Shown one piece after another: positions 11,046 to 24,419 of a stretch of 64,000 nt of DNA. This DNA comes from Populus alba. Taxonomy: Eukaryota; Streptophyta; Magnoliopsida; Malpighiales; Salicaceae. The stretch spans positions 10,485,501 through 10,549,500 of the forward strand of contig NC_133289.1 of assembly GCF_005239225.2 (NCBI RefSeq), in the 5' to 3' direction. The first letter of the stretch is position 1. Every line of letters starts with the position of its first letter. The translations under genes were made by a program, and so were the position numbers. Below the pieces are notes generated by a model. It was not told where the DNA came from. It ran no database searches and saw only the letters and a list, made by a program, of their open reading frames with translations.

Positions 11046-11499
11046 AAGAGTCCGAGGAAGGCATCGCACGAGGATTGATGTTGACTCATGTACAGTGGCC
11101 AACGATATTTCTTGCAATGGAATCAGAGGTCTAAAACCATGGGAGGCCATTTCGATTTACCCTTAGCAAAGTCAAATGCAGTGCCCTTGAAGATTTGACA
11201 GTGGCTCGATAAAGGGTTTGAAATTGAAAGCCACTTTGGATAAGAAAGAGTTTCTGCCTTTCTTTCGTCGATGTAATAATAATTTTGGCATTCTTTTGTC
11301 CTTAAACAATTATTGTTGCCTCAAGGCGCGCTGCCACCTTGCAAGCCTTGCGGCATGGCCTCGAAGATGCTGATATGTCTAGGGCCAAAATCAAAAGCTC
11401 CACGCCTTTTCCAAGCTTTGCTTGTATTTTAACAAATCAGTTGGATCTCGTGCCCCTTAAAATTAGAGCTGATCACTTAGATTAAGAGACGTGTAGTCT

Positions 11500-11785
11500 T
11501 GTGATAGCATTATTTTTAAGAGTATTTTTTTATTAAAATAATATAAAAATTATTTTTTACGTTAATATATCATAACAATTTAAAAATATAAAAAATTAAA
11601 TTAATGAAAATATATTAATTTTTTTTAAAAATATTTTTAAAACGTAAAAACAAACAAACTTTTTAAAATGTATTTGGAGCAATAATAAATGTTTTTTTTC
11701 AGAATATTTTTTATTTAAAAATATATTAAAATAATATATTTTTTTATTTTTTAAAATTTATTTTTAATATCATCACATTAAAATT
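11500..11785. repeat. Two abutting copies of the AT-rich family
   Basis: Copy 1 (about 11500-11655) contains ttattaaaataatataaaaa and ends aaaacgtaaaaacaaac. Copy 2 (about 11670-11785) contains ttaaaaatatattaaaataat and taatatcatcacattaaa. Confidence 0.5.
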
Positions 11786-12036
11786 CCGGTTTAATCACCG
11801 GCTGAACTCGACATGAGCATGAAGAAAAGATAATTGGGAGAGGGTCAAGTTTTGAACAGGCAGTAACATGACATTTGTACCAAATCCAACTTATTTCAAG
11901 AAAAAAAAAATTAAAAGTTTTACGATATCAAATTATTTACCTGTTACTAGGTTTTTTAATCATATAATTATTATTTAAACCAAGGAAGAATTTCAAGACT
12001 TGTACATCAGTATTTGTATTTGACTGTTATTAAGAA

Positions 12037-12244
12037 GCTGTTTGGCACTGCGGTTCAAATAACTTTTTGCAAAAATTCAATTTTTTTTTTTTTGCTAAAA
12101 TTGAGTTCGGTTTGTACTTTCTGGATCATTTTGATGTGCTGATATTAAAAATGATTTTTAAAAAATAAAAAAATATTATTGGCATGCTTTTCAACACGAA
12201 AAGCTCTTTGAAAATCAACCGCTACCACACTCCCAAACACCCTC
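12037..12244. mobile_element. ~208-bp MITE with terminal inverted repeats
   Basis: The left end is GCTGTTTGGCACTGCGGTT; the right end reads, on the other strand, GGGTGTTTGGGAGTGTGGTAGCGGTT. The interior has the family wording (gatgtgctgatattaaaaat). It is the most complete copy of the dispersed AT-rich family here. The target duplication is not clear. Confidence 0.65.
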
Positions 12245-12344
12245 CAATCCACTAAAATTACACAGACAGCTCAGGTCATTAATTCAAATTCCACAACAAG
12301 GTGACTTGGTATTCACAGCGTCAAGAAAAATTTAAAGACGTATT

Positions 12345-12535
12345 TATATTTGGAGTATGATTTTAGTTGTTTTTTAAAAATATTTTTTATTTAGTAATAA
12401 ATTAAAATTTATTTTTTAAAAATTATTTTTGTTATCAGCACATCAAAATAATATAAAATATTAAAAAATATTGATTTGAAAAAAAAATAAAAAAAATTAA
12501 ATTCTTTTAAAAATATTTTGAAAATGCAAAAAGAA
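12345..12535. repeat. AT-rich interspersed repeat just upstream of the HIPP promoter
   Basis: Contains ttttttaaaaatatttttta and ttatcagcacatcaaaataa. It ends about 395 bp before the HIPP TATA box, so it may bound the promoter. Confidence 0.5.
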
Positions 12536-12929
12536 AAGAAAAAAATTGATTGTGCCAACCACTGCAAACGCACAACTTTTCTGGCACTGTAACAACCAGC
12601 AATTCCCATTTTCCTCTCACACAACTTACCAACACCACCACCACCTGTCCGACGATAATCGAGTCGTTTTAAATGACCCGTCATGGTCAAGTAAAAAGCC
12701 AGATGATTCGTCACGAATGCCGTCGTTTCTAGACAATTGTTTTGTCCACCAAGTCGGCACAAACCATAAAACTCATTTCTCTCTCTCCTCGCCCACCAGT
12801 GCGGACCTCATTCTAAAAGTCCCATCATCATCCATCATTCATCAAAATACCATCATCACCATCCATAAATATACATAACCCATCCTCTTGTTTCGCATCC
12901 GTTCACCAACCTACCCCTTTTCTCCGCTC

Positions 12930-12937
12930 TATATATT
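12930..12937 (+). promoter_or_regulatory. TATA box of the HIPP gene
   Basis: TATATATT lies 94 bp before the start ATG in a pyrimidine-rich proximal promoter. Transcription would start near 12960, leaving a 5' UTR of about 60 bases rich in CAA/AAC. Confidence 0.6.
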
Positions 12938-13023
12938 CGCCGTGTTTGCCTCCAATTTACATCTTCAAAAACAATTCCAATAACCAACAACGAGTTGCCA
13001 GTGAAAAAGAGAAAAAAACCTTG

Positions 13024-14488
13024 ATGGGTGCCGAGGTTAGTTAAAACCCACTAGCTCACTCACTCTCCGTTCTTCAATTTTAATATATTCCTTTGCTTAA
13101 TTTGGCTTAATTTGTTGTTTCGAGCAGAAAGAGGGTGCGAAAGCTGAAGCCGAGAAGAAGCCCGCTGCTGATGCTGGTGAAAAGAAAGATGAGGCCAAAG
13201 TTATTTCCGTTTACAAGCTGGACATGCATTGTGAAGGCTGTGCCAAGAAAATTAGACACGCCGTTAAATATTTAGAAGGTGATTTTTATTTATTTATAGC
13301 AACTAACATTTAGGAATCTAAGAATTCATTTATCTGAGTTTGATTTTCCGGTTGCTAAGACGATGTTTTTGTGGGTTTATTCAGGCGTGGAAGGTTTGAA
13401 GACAGATTGTGCCGGCAACAAACTAACGGTGACGGGGAAAGTGGACCCAGCAAAAATCAAAGCCAGGCTTGAAGAGAAGACCAAGAGGAAAGTCGAGATT
13501 ATCTCTCCCCAACCTAAGAAGGACGATGGTGCCGCTGCTGGTGGCGGCGATAAAAAGGCCGATGAGAAACCCGAAAAGAAACCGGAGGGTAAGAAGGAAG
13601 AAGCGAAAAAACCACCTCCAGAGGTAAATAAATAAGTAAATTACTGCTACTAAGATTTAATCGTGAATATAGAAGTTGATTATCCTTTTGTTTTCTATTG
13701 TTATTATTTTTTAACTAATTTTTAATAACTCTTGGTGGTTGCAGAGTACCGTCGTTTTGAAAATCAGGCTACACTGTGAAGGTTGCATTTCAAAAATAAA
13801 GAAAATCATCTCCAAAATCAAAGGTAATTAGTTAATTATACGTTTGATTATTAGATCTAACTAACATATTAAATCTGAATATTAAAAGTCGGTGGCAAAA
13901 TAGTAAAGAATAGATGGCTGACGTGGCTAATTAAAAACAGGTGTGGGCAGCGTTACTGTGGACGCGGCGAAGGATCTGGTCACGGTGAAGGGAACAATGG
14001 ACGTGAAGGACTTGGCACCGTACCTAAAAGAGAAACTAAGGAGAGCAGTGGAGGTGGTTCCTCCGAAAAAGGAGGAAGAGAAGAAAGACAAAGCGGCCCC
14101 CGCTGATGGTGGCGGCGAGAAGAAGGAGAAAGGGGGGGAAGCGAAAGGTGAAGATAAGAAGAAAGAAGGGGATGGAGGGAAGAAGGAGGAGGCTGCTGGT
14201 GCTAAGGTGGAGGTGAGCAAGATGGAGTATTCTGGATATCCAGCTCCAGCACCTACTTACTGGTTTGATGGGGTGTTCGGTCAAAATCATGTGGTGGAAA
14301 GTTACAATAATCATTATGATCATCAGTACAACTCCAACCAACAAGGTTACTATGCGATGAATCAACCAGGGATGGGAGGAAATCAACCAGGGATGGGAGG
14401 AAATTACGGTTATCTGCTGGACCATCACGATCCCCATGCACCTCAGATATTCAGTGACGAGAATCCCAATGCATGTTCTATCATGTGA
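13024..14488 (+). CDS. HIPP: Heavy metal-associated isoprenylated plant protein (HIPP), two HMA domains, HIPP6-like
   Basis: Five exons: 13024-13035, 13128-13278, 13385-13623, 13745-13823 and 13941-14488, all with GT/AG introns and consistent phases, giving 342 residues. HMA domain 1 (about residues 29-97) carries MHCEGC with metal-ligand cysteines 39 and 42; HMA domain 2 (about 135-203) carries LHCEGC with cysteines 145 and 148. Lys/Glu-rich linkers follow each domain. The C-terminal part is Tyr/Asn/Gly-rich with NQPGMGG repeated twice, and the protein ends CSIM, a CaaX box for isoprenylation and membrane attachment. Such proteins bind metals through the CxxC pair and are linked to metal homeostasis and stress. 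The start is the first ATG after the TATA box and gives the MGAE that exon 1 encodes. Introns are short (92-121 bases). Family certain; the exact member (HIPP6-like) is inferred from recalled Arabidopsis synteny with acylphosphatase. Confidence 0.93.
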
Positions 14489-14810
14489 TTGGTTGATCGG
14501 TCAGGGGGGGGTGGATGCAACATATGCCATAAGAGAAGTACGAAAATGTACATGAGCTTTAGGAAGGGAAAAGTAAATACAAGAAATACTTATAGAGGAT
14601 TAGTAGAGTTAATTTTGGAATTATCCATGTGGTTGGCTTAGCTTAGGAGAAACTAATTAGAGATGATGAACAGGAGGCCGGCTGGACCTGTAAAGCCGGT
14701 TAAGTTGCTAGTTTTTTTGTCTTTTTATTTGTTATTTCCTTTATCCATCCAATCGATGTAAGCATTTGTTATTGCAACCCCTAAATAAATAATAAATATT
14801 ATGTGCAATA
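14489..14810 (+). other. HIPP 3' untranslated region and polyadenylation area
   Basis: Overlapping AATAAA-like signals (aataaataataaatattatg) at about 14783-14802 follow a TTTGT-rich stretch, the usual plant poly(A) layout. The exact cleavage site is not visible. Confidence 0.5.
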
Positions 14811-17339
14811 ATCATTTTGGCTTTTTTTCCTTCTTGCAAAGACTCGTTACTCTTTGGGAGGCCCGAGTCTCAATTTTTTTTTCTCGATATTTTTTTTACT
14901 TTTTTAAATGATAAAATTAGTTTAATTCTGGTTTGTTACTACAAATATATATTTTTTAAAATTAACCTCAACAAAAGACGATATGCAGCCTTCCTGAGGT
15001 TAACGTCATGCAGTAAATACGCCTTCGTTTCTGCGATAGCACGAACAAAATTCGAAAAGTACAGTGCTTAGCTGGTGTAGTATGGTCACCTGAGATGGCA
15101 GTCCAAACGGGAATTGTTCTCTTAAAGGGAAGAGCTGTTGGGGTGTCAATTTCTTATATCTAGGTCAGGTAACGAGAATTTTATTTCATTTTTAAGTAAG
15201 AAAATTGAAGGATGACCCATGGTACCTTTCAGGTCGAGCCAAAAAAAAAACCAAAACATGTGCGTCCTTTTTTGGTTTTTTTTTTACACAATTTTTTTTT
15301 TCTAACGGGTAAAAATAAAATCTCTACCGCAATTCTCTTTCTAAGTCCTAATTTTTTTAATTAATAATTAAAGTTGATTGAGTAAAAGTAAGTCCTAATA
15401 TCTCTCCTATATTAGTACATAGCATCTTGAGAAGTTCTGCCACTTTATTGCAAAATGCAAAACTTAATTTTGTTCCGTACTGTTTGATAATAAAATTTTA
15501 TTCTTGTGTAAATATTTTAAAACCTTTCTAAAAATAAATGATTGAAAACAATTAAAATTCCTTTCTTCTCACCCTCTAAATTATTTTGTTTTAAAATCTG
15601 TATCTTTAATGAGATAGTATATAAAAAACAAGCATATCAATTTAATTAATTAAATTCAAATCAAGTAACTAATACAACATTAACAAAGTAATTAGTGACA
15701 TATCTTTTATTAGAGGCAAGGAGCCGGTCATATTTACGGTACAATTAAAATTATATTATTTTTTATTGAATAAACATGTTTTAAGTAGGAATTGTTGTTT
15801 TAAAAAAACACAAAGATTCCAATTAATAAAGGAAAAGGCAATCATAGTAAGGAAAAATAAATTTCCTAACGAATTCCTTAACTAAAGGATCCCTTTTCTC
15901 TTATATATATAAAAAAATTAAACCGTGAAAAAATCAAATTTGCTAAATATTGAAAGCATGAATTGAACCCACGCCTTGTCAAAATTTAAAGTCAGCTCTA
16001 ACCACTCAGCACAATAATAATAATAAAAAAACAGTTGTTATAAAAAATAAAAAAAGCATAACCAAAAGAATTGTTTTTAAAATAAAACATAAGATAATTT
16101 AAAAAATATATAGTTTTTATCTTTGGTCTCTTATGGTTTTTTATTTTTTTTATACTTAACAAATTCTAAAAAATTGGACATTAATTAGGACATATAAGGA
16201 TATAATTAGAAAAAAAAAATTAAGGATAAAAATATTGCTACAATAAATATCCTAGATGTTTTGGTATATGTTACTAGATATGGGACCACTCCGTGTTGTG
16301 GATGGAAAAAACAATGTCTAGGCACTAAAAGCATGTTTTAAATTAAAAATAAAATAAAATTTACTCGAGTTATAATCGTGACTACACTTAATAAGTTGGT
16401 TTTATTTTAATTAACTGATAAAAAAAAAGTTGATAATAATAATTTATACATAAAATAAAATTTTAAAAAAACCACGATAACTTGGAAAAAAAAAAAAAAT
16501 TGGGCATTACCTTTGCTATCCTTTTTATCCCTTTTTGTGCCAACTAGATTGTTTTTTATTAAATTCACTTGCCCTCTAGTTTTTACATGGTTCATTTATA
16601 CTATTATAAATTTTTATTTGAATCTTAATAATTTTATTTTGAATTATCATGTATTTGATATAAAAATAATAATACTATGAATAAATTATTCATGAGAATA
16701 TGATTCAAATCGTTTTTCTATTCTTAAAATTTTTAAATAGATTTTCAACATGATTTATTACATTTATGAATTTTTTTTGCTTTCAACCGCACATAAAATA
16801 AAGACATACTAATTTAATATTTTATTTATTTTGCTTTGATAGTAATAAAATATTTTTTTTAAATGATAAATCATTTAAAAATATTGTGTTTCCTAAGATG
16901 AACAATAGATATGTTAATATTTAAAAATTTTGATATTTTTTAAATAACTATATTTGAAGTTTAATACAAATTCTAAGTAATTCTCTAAGTCTTTGCTTTA
17001 AAAATATTGGTCCCTACGTGTAGCGAAAGTGCAAATTAACTAATATATGACCACATTGCATATAGTTAATGAGCTTCATGCATAATCTTCAACTGCTCAA
17101 TTATTTCACGCAAGTTGACGTTTAAGTCATCCAATAGGCGAGAAGTTTAGCATATGCCTTTTCCACCGCGATAAAGGCTACACCACCAAGAGAATTAAGC
17201 CACCCGCTTGCATAGTTATTTGTTTTTTAATGTCTTCAACTTCAATTTATGTACCAAACTACATTATCCTGAGAGAGAGAGATTATGTGGATCTCGTTTT
17301 CAAAGTTTTTGGCAGCCTATATTTATAGTTGTATAACAT
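14811..17339. other. A+T-rich intergenic region
   Basis: No gene recognised. ORFs are short and of low complexity. It contains the tRNA-like trace at 15955-16013, listed separately. Confidence 0.4.
15955..16013 (-). repeat. tRNA-like remnant (SINE head or decayed tRNA)
   Basis: On the minus strand it reads gctgagtggttagagc (A-box-like), then ggcgtgggttcaattc (B-box-like) about 30 bases later. The two ends do not pair as an acceptor stem, so it is not a functional tRNA gene. The adjoining (aat)n run fits a SINE-like origin. Confidence 0.4.
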
Positions 17340-17475
17340 TCTTATACAACCTTTGTAGGGGGTGATTTAGAGTGATATAATGATTGTTTTTTAGAATATT
17401 TTTTATTAAAAATATATTAAAATAATATATTTTTTATTTTTTAAAATTATCTTTCAAATCAATATTGCTAAACGA
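17340..17475. repeat. AT-rich interspersed repeat copy
   Basis: Contains ttaaaaatatattaaaataa and tattttttaaaattatcttt, the family core. Confidence 0.5.
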
Positions 17476-17574
17476 TAAAAAAAAAAAAATGAAAAAAGAG
17501 GCAATATACAATAGTAATGGTGGCGATTACAACACAAAAGCATGACTATAATTATAAATAGCTAAAAGGGATCA

Positions 17575-18899
17575 GGGTTTTACCATGGACTGCACAATGT
17601 AGTCCACAGTAAAACACTATCTCTTTTGCTTAATGTTTTTTTTTTTAGCTGTTTTCTTATGCCTTCTGAGAATTTTATTTTTTTTGCTTCTTTCTTTGTT
17701 TTTTTTCTTTTAACAAAATTTTTTTGTTTAATTTAATTTATTAATGTTGATTTTTTTATTTAGTTATCGAACTTTCATTACACGTTTTCCGAATTTAACG
17801 GGTTAACCTATATTTTTTTTCTTTTTAATTATTTTTTTTTTTGCTTTTTATTCTTTTCAATTAACTTTTTTTGTTTAGTTTAGTTTGTTAATGTTAAATT
17901 TCTTTCTATTTAGTTATTAGACTTTCAAGACACATATCCCGAGTTTCACGGGTTCACCTGTTTCACGGGTTAACCTAGTTTCACAGGTGAACCCAGTTAA
18001 TTGTGGGTTGACCCGTCAATTTTTTTATTTATTTTTATTTTCATAATTTTTTTGTTTAATTTAGTTTGTTAATGTTAAATTTTATTTAGTTATCAGACTT
18101 TCATGACACAGATCCTAGATTTAACGGGTTAATATGATTTGACGAGTTAACTCGGATTTTTTTTTTTTAATTAATTTTTTCATTTAGTTCAGTTTGTTAA
18201 TGTTCATTTTTTTTTTTTAGTTAACAGACATTTATGACACGGATCCAGGGTTTAACGGGTTAACTTGGTTTGAGGAGTTAACCTGTAATTTTTTTTTTGC
18301 CTTTTTTTTCTTTTAAATTAATTTTTTTCGTTTAATTTAAATTGTTGATGTTAAATTTTTTTTCTATTTAGTTATCAAACTTTCATGACATGGATTCCGA
18401 GTTTGACATGTTAACCTGATTTGACGAGTTAGCCCAGTTAATTCTAGGTTAACCCATTAATTTGTTTTTTTTTTCTTTTTAATTATCAAACTTTCACGAT
18501 GTGAATTCAAGGTATGATGGGTTAACCTGATTTGAAGGGTTAACCCAATTAATTCATTTTTTTTTCCTTTTCTTCATTAGTGTTTTTTCTTCATGTTGGT
18601 TTTTTTCTTTTTAATTAATCTATTTAATTATCACACTTTTATGACACGACTTTACAGTCAGATCCACGTCCAATACTATTGGGTCTGGTATTGCAGTCCA
18701 GACACTTTTATGTTAAGAGTTAACCCAAGTTTAATGTTATTATTAATATTATAAATATTACTCTTGGGTTAGGCGTTGCAACCAAACCTAAGACTTTTGG
18801 GTATAACTTTGCAAAAAAACCTAACACTTTTAGATCTTGATTATTTTTTAAATGCAAAAAATAATTGATCCGCGGCATCGCGCGGGGCATGTAACTAGT
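17575..18899. mobile_element. Helitron-like element carrying a ~150-bp tandem array
   Basis: The right end has the Helitron 3' layout: a hairpin CCGCG-GCATCG-CGCGG (18871-18886), nine bases, then CTAG (18896-18899) followed by T. The interior (about 17640-18660) is about seven degenerate units of ~110-166 bp, each with tttagttatc-gactttcatgacac, a variant of gagtttaacgggttaacctg and a T-rich tract. A small hairpin (TGGACT...AGTCCA) lies at 17586-17606 near the presumed left side, but the 5' TC terminus was not fixed. No helicase gene, so it would be non-autonomous. Confidence 0.5.
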
Positions 18900-20498
18900 A
18901 TTTTCTATATAGCGTACATTCTATAATATGTCCTCTCAAGTTGAGGGTGAAGAATTGATATGAAACTTGAATCGAAAAGCAGTAAACAAAATAATAGAAA
19001 GCGACTTAATAAGAACATCGACAAATTGATTGTAAGAAGAAATAATAAAAAAATAAATAAATTTAAAATTTATTGAAATGTAGTTTCAAAGAACCTTTTA
19101 ATTTTATCTATGCTGGTAAATATTTTTGCTATTGTATATGTAAGTGGAATCTGTTATGCATATATTTTTTTTCCACCTACATATTAATCGAGGTTTAATT
19201 CTCTTTTGGTATAATTTTAAGAGTGCATATCCCATATCACTTGATTTCAAGGATTGAATTAAGAAGTTAAGAAAAGAAATACGCTTTGCCCTCTAAAATT
19301 GCTTTATTATTTTTTAGAATATCTGTTCAAGGGTCTCTATATGATGATGGAAAGAAGTAAGATTTGATTTCAAGGAAAACGTTTTCAGCTAGCGTACTCC
19401 CTCCTCTTTTCAGAGACTATATATTAAAAAACAAATCGTCCCTCGTGTCACAAGCGTGCAAGTCTCCGATTCTTTGCGTCTCTTCACACGGTGCACGTAT
19501 CTAGCTATAGGTATAACTGAGTCCAAGAGATTAACCATTGACTCTGCATTACTATATTGTTTGATAGACACACTCGTGCAAGTTCGAGGCCGAAAGCAAC
19601 CGAGGCATAAAAAAAAGGAGAGATTTTAGGGCATTTATTCATAAGAAAATGAAATCATGTTTAGAGTTTGCTCCGGAGAGCTTTAACTTTTTTTAAAATT
19701 ATTTTTTAATTGTTTTAACGGCGTTAATATTAAAAATAAAAAAATATTATTTTATTACATTATAAAAAACAACTTCTTAACTATAGAAGATAATTCATGA
19801 CTTCACGGGTTTTCTTTTTTATCTATTTGACAGGAACATATACGATTGACAGATTACAGTCACTAATTAAATAATTGCAGGGGGGAATTTCCTAGTGGCT
19901 ATAAATACGTATGTCTTCCACCTTTTTTAATGATTATAGTTGAAAGGAGACAATGAATTAGCCAATCGTTGAGACGATAAGAAAGGCACCCCCTTTTCTT
20001 CAACAAAAAGCTGGATGTGATTGGAGAGGGGGCCAGGGGGGGCTTTCACAAAATGGCTTCATCGGCACTCAAATAAATTATATAATTCAATTTAATCGAA
20101 TAAAAAAAATACAATTGATAGAGTAAAGTACGTATAAAAATCACCAAAGGCTAAGATACCTTCTGGGAGAGCTCACTGCTAATTAAAATGACATCATTAG
20201 TTGAAAACAAAATCAATAGTCGCCCTCAAGAAACTCCTGGAGCCTAAAACCATATATTATGACAAAATATCTTATTCAATAAGGCTATATTACGTTTTAA
20301 GGATAAGAGTAATTAAATAATAATAAAATAGTTTAATGATACATACAGGGTGACAAATGAAGCCAACGACAGTTAAATAATTAATGAACAACAAGTAACC
20401 CATCTTAATTTACAAATTGAAGTTATTATGAAATTATTTTTTCTCATTGTATTTTTTCCCTGATTTTTAGCTTCTTTAGTAATAGTCTGTATTTTCAG
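18900..20498. other. Intergenic region
   Basis: No gene recognised. A fragment of the AT-rich repeat family lies at about 19680-19785 (gcgttaatattaaaaataaa). Less A+T-rich stretches at 19380-19600 hold no ORF of note. Confidence 0.35.
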
Positions 20499-20798
20499 GA
20501 AGCCCGCGTCTGGAAAAAATTATTTTCGGCTCTCACAATATCGTCTGATATAGATGATACTTCCACAGTGCAAATGCACCAGTCGTGTAAATTAAATGTG
20601 ACATGGTTTTCTTCGCCGTCGATGGCAATATTGCATGCGCTGTAATAATAATAAATCAAGCCCCGACCACCTCCAGGTACGTTTTGAAACCAAGACTGAG
20701 CTCTGTTACATTTGGATTCCACGTCAGGGCTTTGGTCAGTGGTCACGAGTGGGAGGGACACTTGGAAAGTATCTAGAAGGCCAACAGACGCGGGCTTC
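20499..20798. repeat. 300-bp segment bounded by a perfect 14-bp inverted repeat
   Basis: GAAGCCCGCGTCTG at 20499-20512 and its exact reverse complement at 20785-20798. The interior is distinctly less A+T-rich than its surroundings and has an open minus-strand frame (20495-20812) without recognised domains. A 14-bp GC-rich match at this spacing is very unlikely by chance. No flanking target duplication was found, so it is not a proven transposon. Confidence 0.6.
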
Positions 20799-23700
20799 TT
20801 GTCGCATTGCAAAATGAGGTCACACTTCGGTCCAAATATTACACGAATACTACGCTGCTACAGCACTGGGAAGGAAAATGCGGCCATCGGAAAAGATAAT
20901 TAATGTCACCGGCTATCATTTTCTTAATAACCTTGTTAGGCTAATAAAAAATAGATTAAAAGCCTCCATATTCATCACACACACACTTCTCTTACTTGCG
21001 GGGCCAACGGGGGTGAGGTGAAAGCTCTCCAACCGTGAGCCACCACTAATTTGATCATTGATCTTTTATTGACAATCTCTACCATGGGCTCCGTAGTGCA
21101 TCTTGAATACTATTAATATAACATAATTCATTATAAAACAACAGAGCCACCACTAGCCTTGGATCATATATATAAAAGAGGGCGAACCGAAGCCATGAGC
21201 ATATATTATATTATACTCTAAAATCATGTGGGAAAAAAACTGTTTTGACACTGTGGGCTCGCTAGATTTAGCTTCACGGCTGTTCGTCTCTGATCCTCAG
21301 GGATAGTGCTTTGGTCTTGGCCTATATATATATATATATAAAACAAGGGGCAAGGGGAAACCGCCACATGAATAGATCAGGGGAGTATTCGAGAAACCTC
21401 GAACAAATCATGGTGCCATAAATTAAGGTTTAATTTGTAATAGTAACTTGCTGGTCATGGAAGCAACTATCAGTGCAGGTAAACCAGTGTATGTTCTATT
21501 GCACCGACGGAAAATAATTACAATACCCTTGTGTGACAAGTAACTTAATTTGCGTCTGCTCATAATTAATCAATTAATTAAATAATATAATCTCACACCG
21601 ACCTCTCGGTAACAATATTAAATGTTGTAGTTACGCTACCATTCTTCTAAGCTAAATTACCGAGGTGATGCCAAATGGGATGAACAGCAAACGACCAACT
21701 TACCAGCAGAGTTTCAGAATGCAACATTAATCTGAACCAGCAAACGACCAGACAATGAATAACCAGTTCATCTGCAGAGAGTAGTTATAAATCAAGAACA
21801 CGGCAAAAAAAATCAGAAAACATTGCTTTGATCCACACAGATAGCCTGGTTAGGGTTAGAGAGAAGATTGTATCCAAATATTTCTTGAACAAGATATATG
21901 ATGGCATGCTTCCCGAACAACAGCAAGAAAAACCCCACCAATCTATAAACTTAGCCCAGATTCATGCTTCAATGTTTTTTTACAATGAATGAGGAGGAGG
22001 TGCATGATCATATTGCACACATTGCATCATCATCAACTTCAATAATGCCTTTTTCTACTCAACACGCCTTTTATTAAATATAGCCACCCAACAAAATACT
22101 TCAACTCGAAGGGACCGGTCCTTTCCATGCAGCACTAAAAGAAATGCATGCATTTTTAGCCGGATCTTCAAATTAAAGAAATGCATGTATGGATCATGTT
22201 TTAACTAGAATTGACCAGGTTGATCTAGTGATGAATCAACCTATTAAATCAATTAGGTTTGTATAAAATCATGTCTTTTTCTATTTAAATTAAAGCATGG
22301 CTTGCATTAAACTCTAAATCAAGAATTTTTTAAGTGAATCAACCAAGCTAGATTATACCACATTTAATAACTATAATTTATATCACATAAATATTTGATG
22401 CGATGTGAGTTGAGATCACCATTACTCTTTTTGCTTTTTAATTTTCGGTTCATAACAAGAAAAAAAGGACAGCACTCTATGGGAAAATCAAGGTTAATAT
22501 ATATTTTTTAAAAAATCTCAATTTAGTCTTAAACCTATATATATTATCAATTAAACCCTAAATGTTTCATAGAAATTCACAATCATGTCTTCTTGTAAAT
22601 GTTTCTTATTGTATTAGAGAAGAAAGTTTGCACTTCATACTAAAATCTTATTGATTATTAGTTTTTTTTTTATCTTTTTTTAATTTACATTTTAGTAAAT
22701 AAAATATGTGCCATGAGCTTAAATAAATAAAAGAAATTGACAAAACCAAAATTTAGAAATTTAAAAAAATTTGAGACTTAATTAATAAAATTTAGAGGTT
22801 CCGGGGTACAATTGATAAGCAATAAATATATGGGCAAGAAACTAAAGTAAGGTTTTTCTCATTCTTTATTATCGGATATTGATCTCCCTGTTCTCTTATA
22901 ACTAATTAAATTAATATATCCTTATTGATTACTACTTCCTCGAAATTTCATTTACTCTCGTAGAGTAATTAACTAACCACCGATCACAATCTAATCTATT
23001 TTCAATATATATATACACATTGAAAATTTTACCTACATGCGTGTGTTCAATTATATAATCATACGTTTTAAATTCCTATATGGAATCAAAGTGCCCATGC
23101 ATGGTATTCTTGGATGAGTCAAGGGAGACAGAGCTCCCACGATTCCCGAAAGTATAAATGTCATGGCATCTAGTGCCCATACCATATGTTGTATTTGTTG
23201 GGTTCTCAAATGCCATGCATGCGGTAAAAATAAAAAAAATAAAATTATTTAAAAAAGTTTAATATCTTTTTAGATAGATCTATATATAATTGTTTATAAA
23301 TTTATTATTTGAAAATCTAATCTTCTTCAGCTTTGAATATTTATTTAAAAGATATATTGTCACAAACCACAAGTCGTTCATTTATCCGATCTTTAACAGT
23401 AATTCACAAGAACTACCAATAAAAAATCTCTTAAATCCTTATTTAGAAGAGAGGGATGGATATGTCTAAAGTGTTAGCTCTCTATTTTGTGACTTACATA
23501 GTGTTTATGTTTGACAGATAATCACAAAAATAAAATGCATAACTTGCTATTTATAGAAAAATATCAGGTGTATCGTTTAACAATGTGTCATGATCCCCTG
23601 AATATTAAAAAAGTCATTAGTGATTTGACTTAACCTTTAAAGCATGTAGTAAGTCTGACATGTTAAATCATTTTTGTTTTCTATATAATAATCATTGATT

Positions 23701-24419
23701 GTTCAAATAAGATTTGAAATTTTTTTTCAAATCTCATTCCATATTGGCCAAGAATCTCCCAATTAATACTATTTGAGAATTGATAGAATATTTTTTCTAA
23801 TTTACTTAGGATGATAAATCATCTCTTGATCACTTAAATACTTTCATATTATATCAAATGTCTGCCTTCTCATTACCTCAATTAAGATAATATATAACAA
23901 AATCAAAGTATAATATTTTTTTATATAAGATAATTTAGTGATTTTAAATCCAAGAACCACTTAGAAAATCGTCGCGCGAGCTTTTGTATAGACATATGTA
24001 ATCTCTCCATATGAAATTTTCATGCGTGTTAATTCAATGTACTTGTTTTATGATAAACACCTATATATTAGTTTTTATATCCCTTATATCTCAGCTTATA
24101 AGAACAATTGTTTCTTTTCATATATATATAAAAAAAAAAAAAACAGAATATGTACTATTCTTTACTACTCTAATAAATGTTTAGTATTTAAGAGAGCATC
24201 AACCAAGAATATCTTAGAACCAATACTTTGATACAATAGAAATCTCATAATTATAACAACTTTATAAGTTTTTTTTGCAAAATATTTTTGTCTCAAGGAT
24301 TTTAACTTTACTTTAGATTCATAAAATCAAATATTAGATATTAATCTAATATTACATGAATTAATATTGAAAATAAATTAAATTTTTATCAATAATAAAA
24401 TATAATATAACTTATAACG
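20799..24419. other. Intergenic region without recognised genes
   Basis: Contains a (TA)n run near 21324-21340 and scattered TGCATG motifs (for example near 22145). No tRNA, miRNA precursor or coding region identified by eye. Confidence 0.35.

Noticed and set aside
13363..13384. Intron read-through start of HIPP exon 3
   Set aside because: The ATG at 13363 lies in the intron; exon 2 splices in phase at 13385.
15955..16013. Functional tRNA on the minus strand
   Set aside because: A- and B-box-like words exist, but the acceptor ends do not pair.
20495..20812. 105-codon minus-strand gene
   Set aside because: No domain, no splice partners and low-complexity stretch (YYYYS); reported only as the interior of the inverted-repeat segment.
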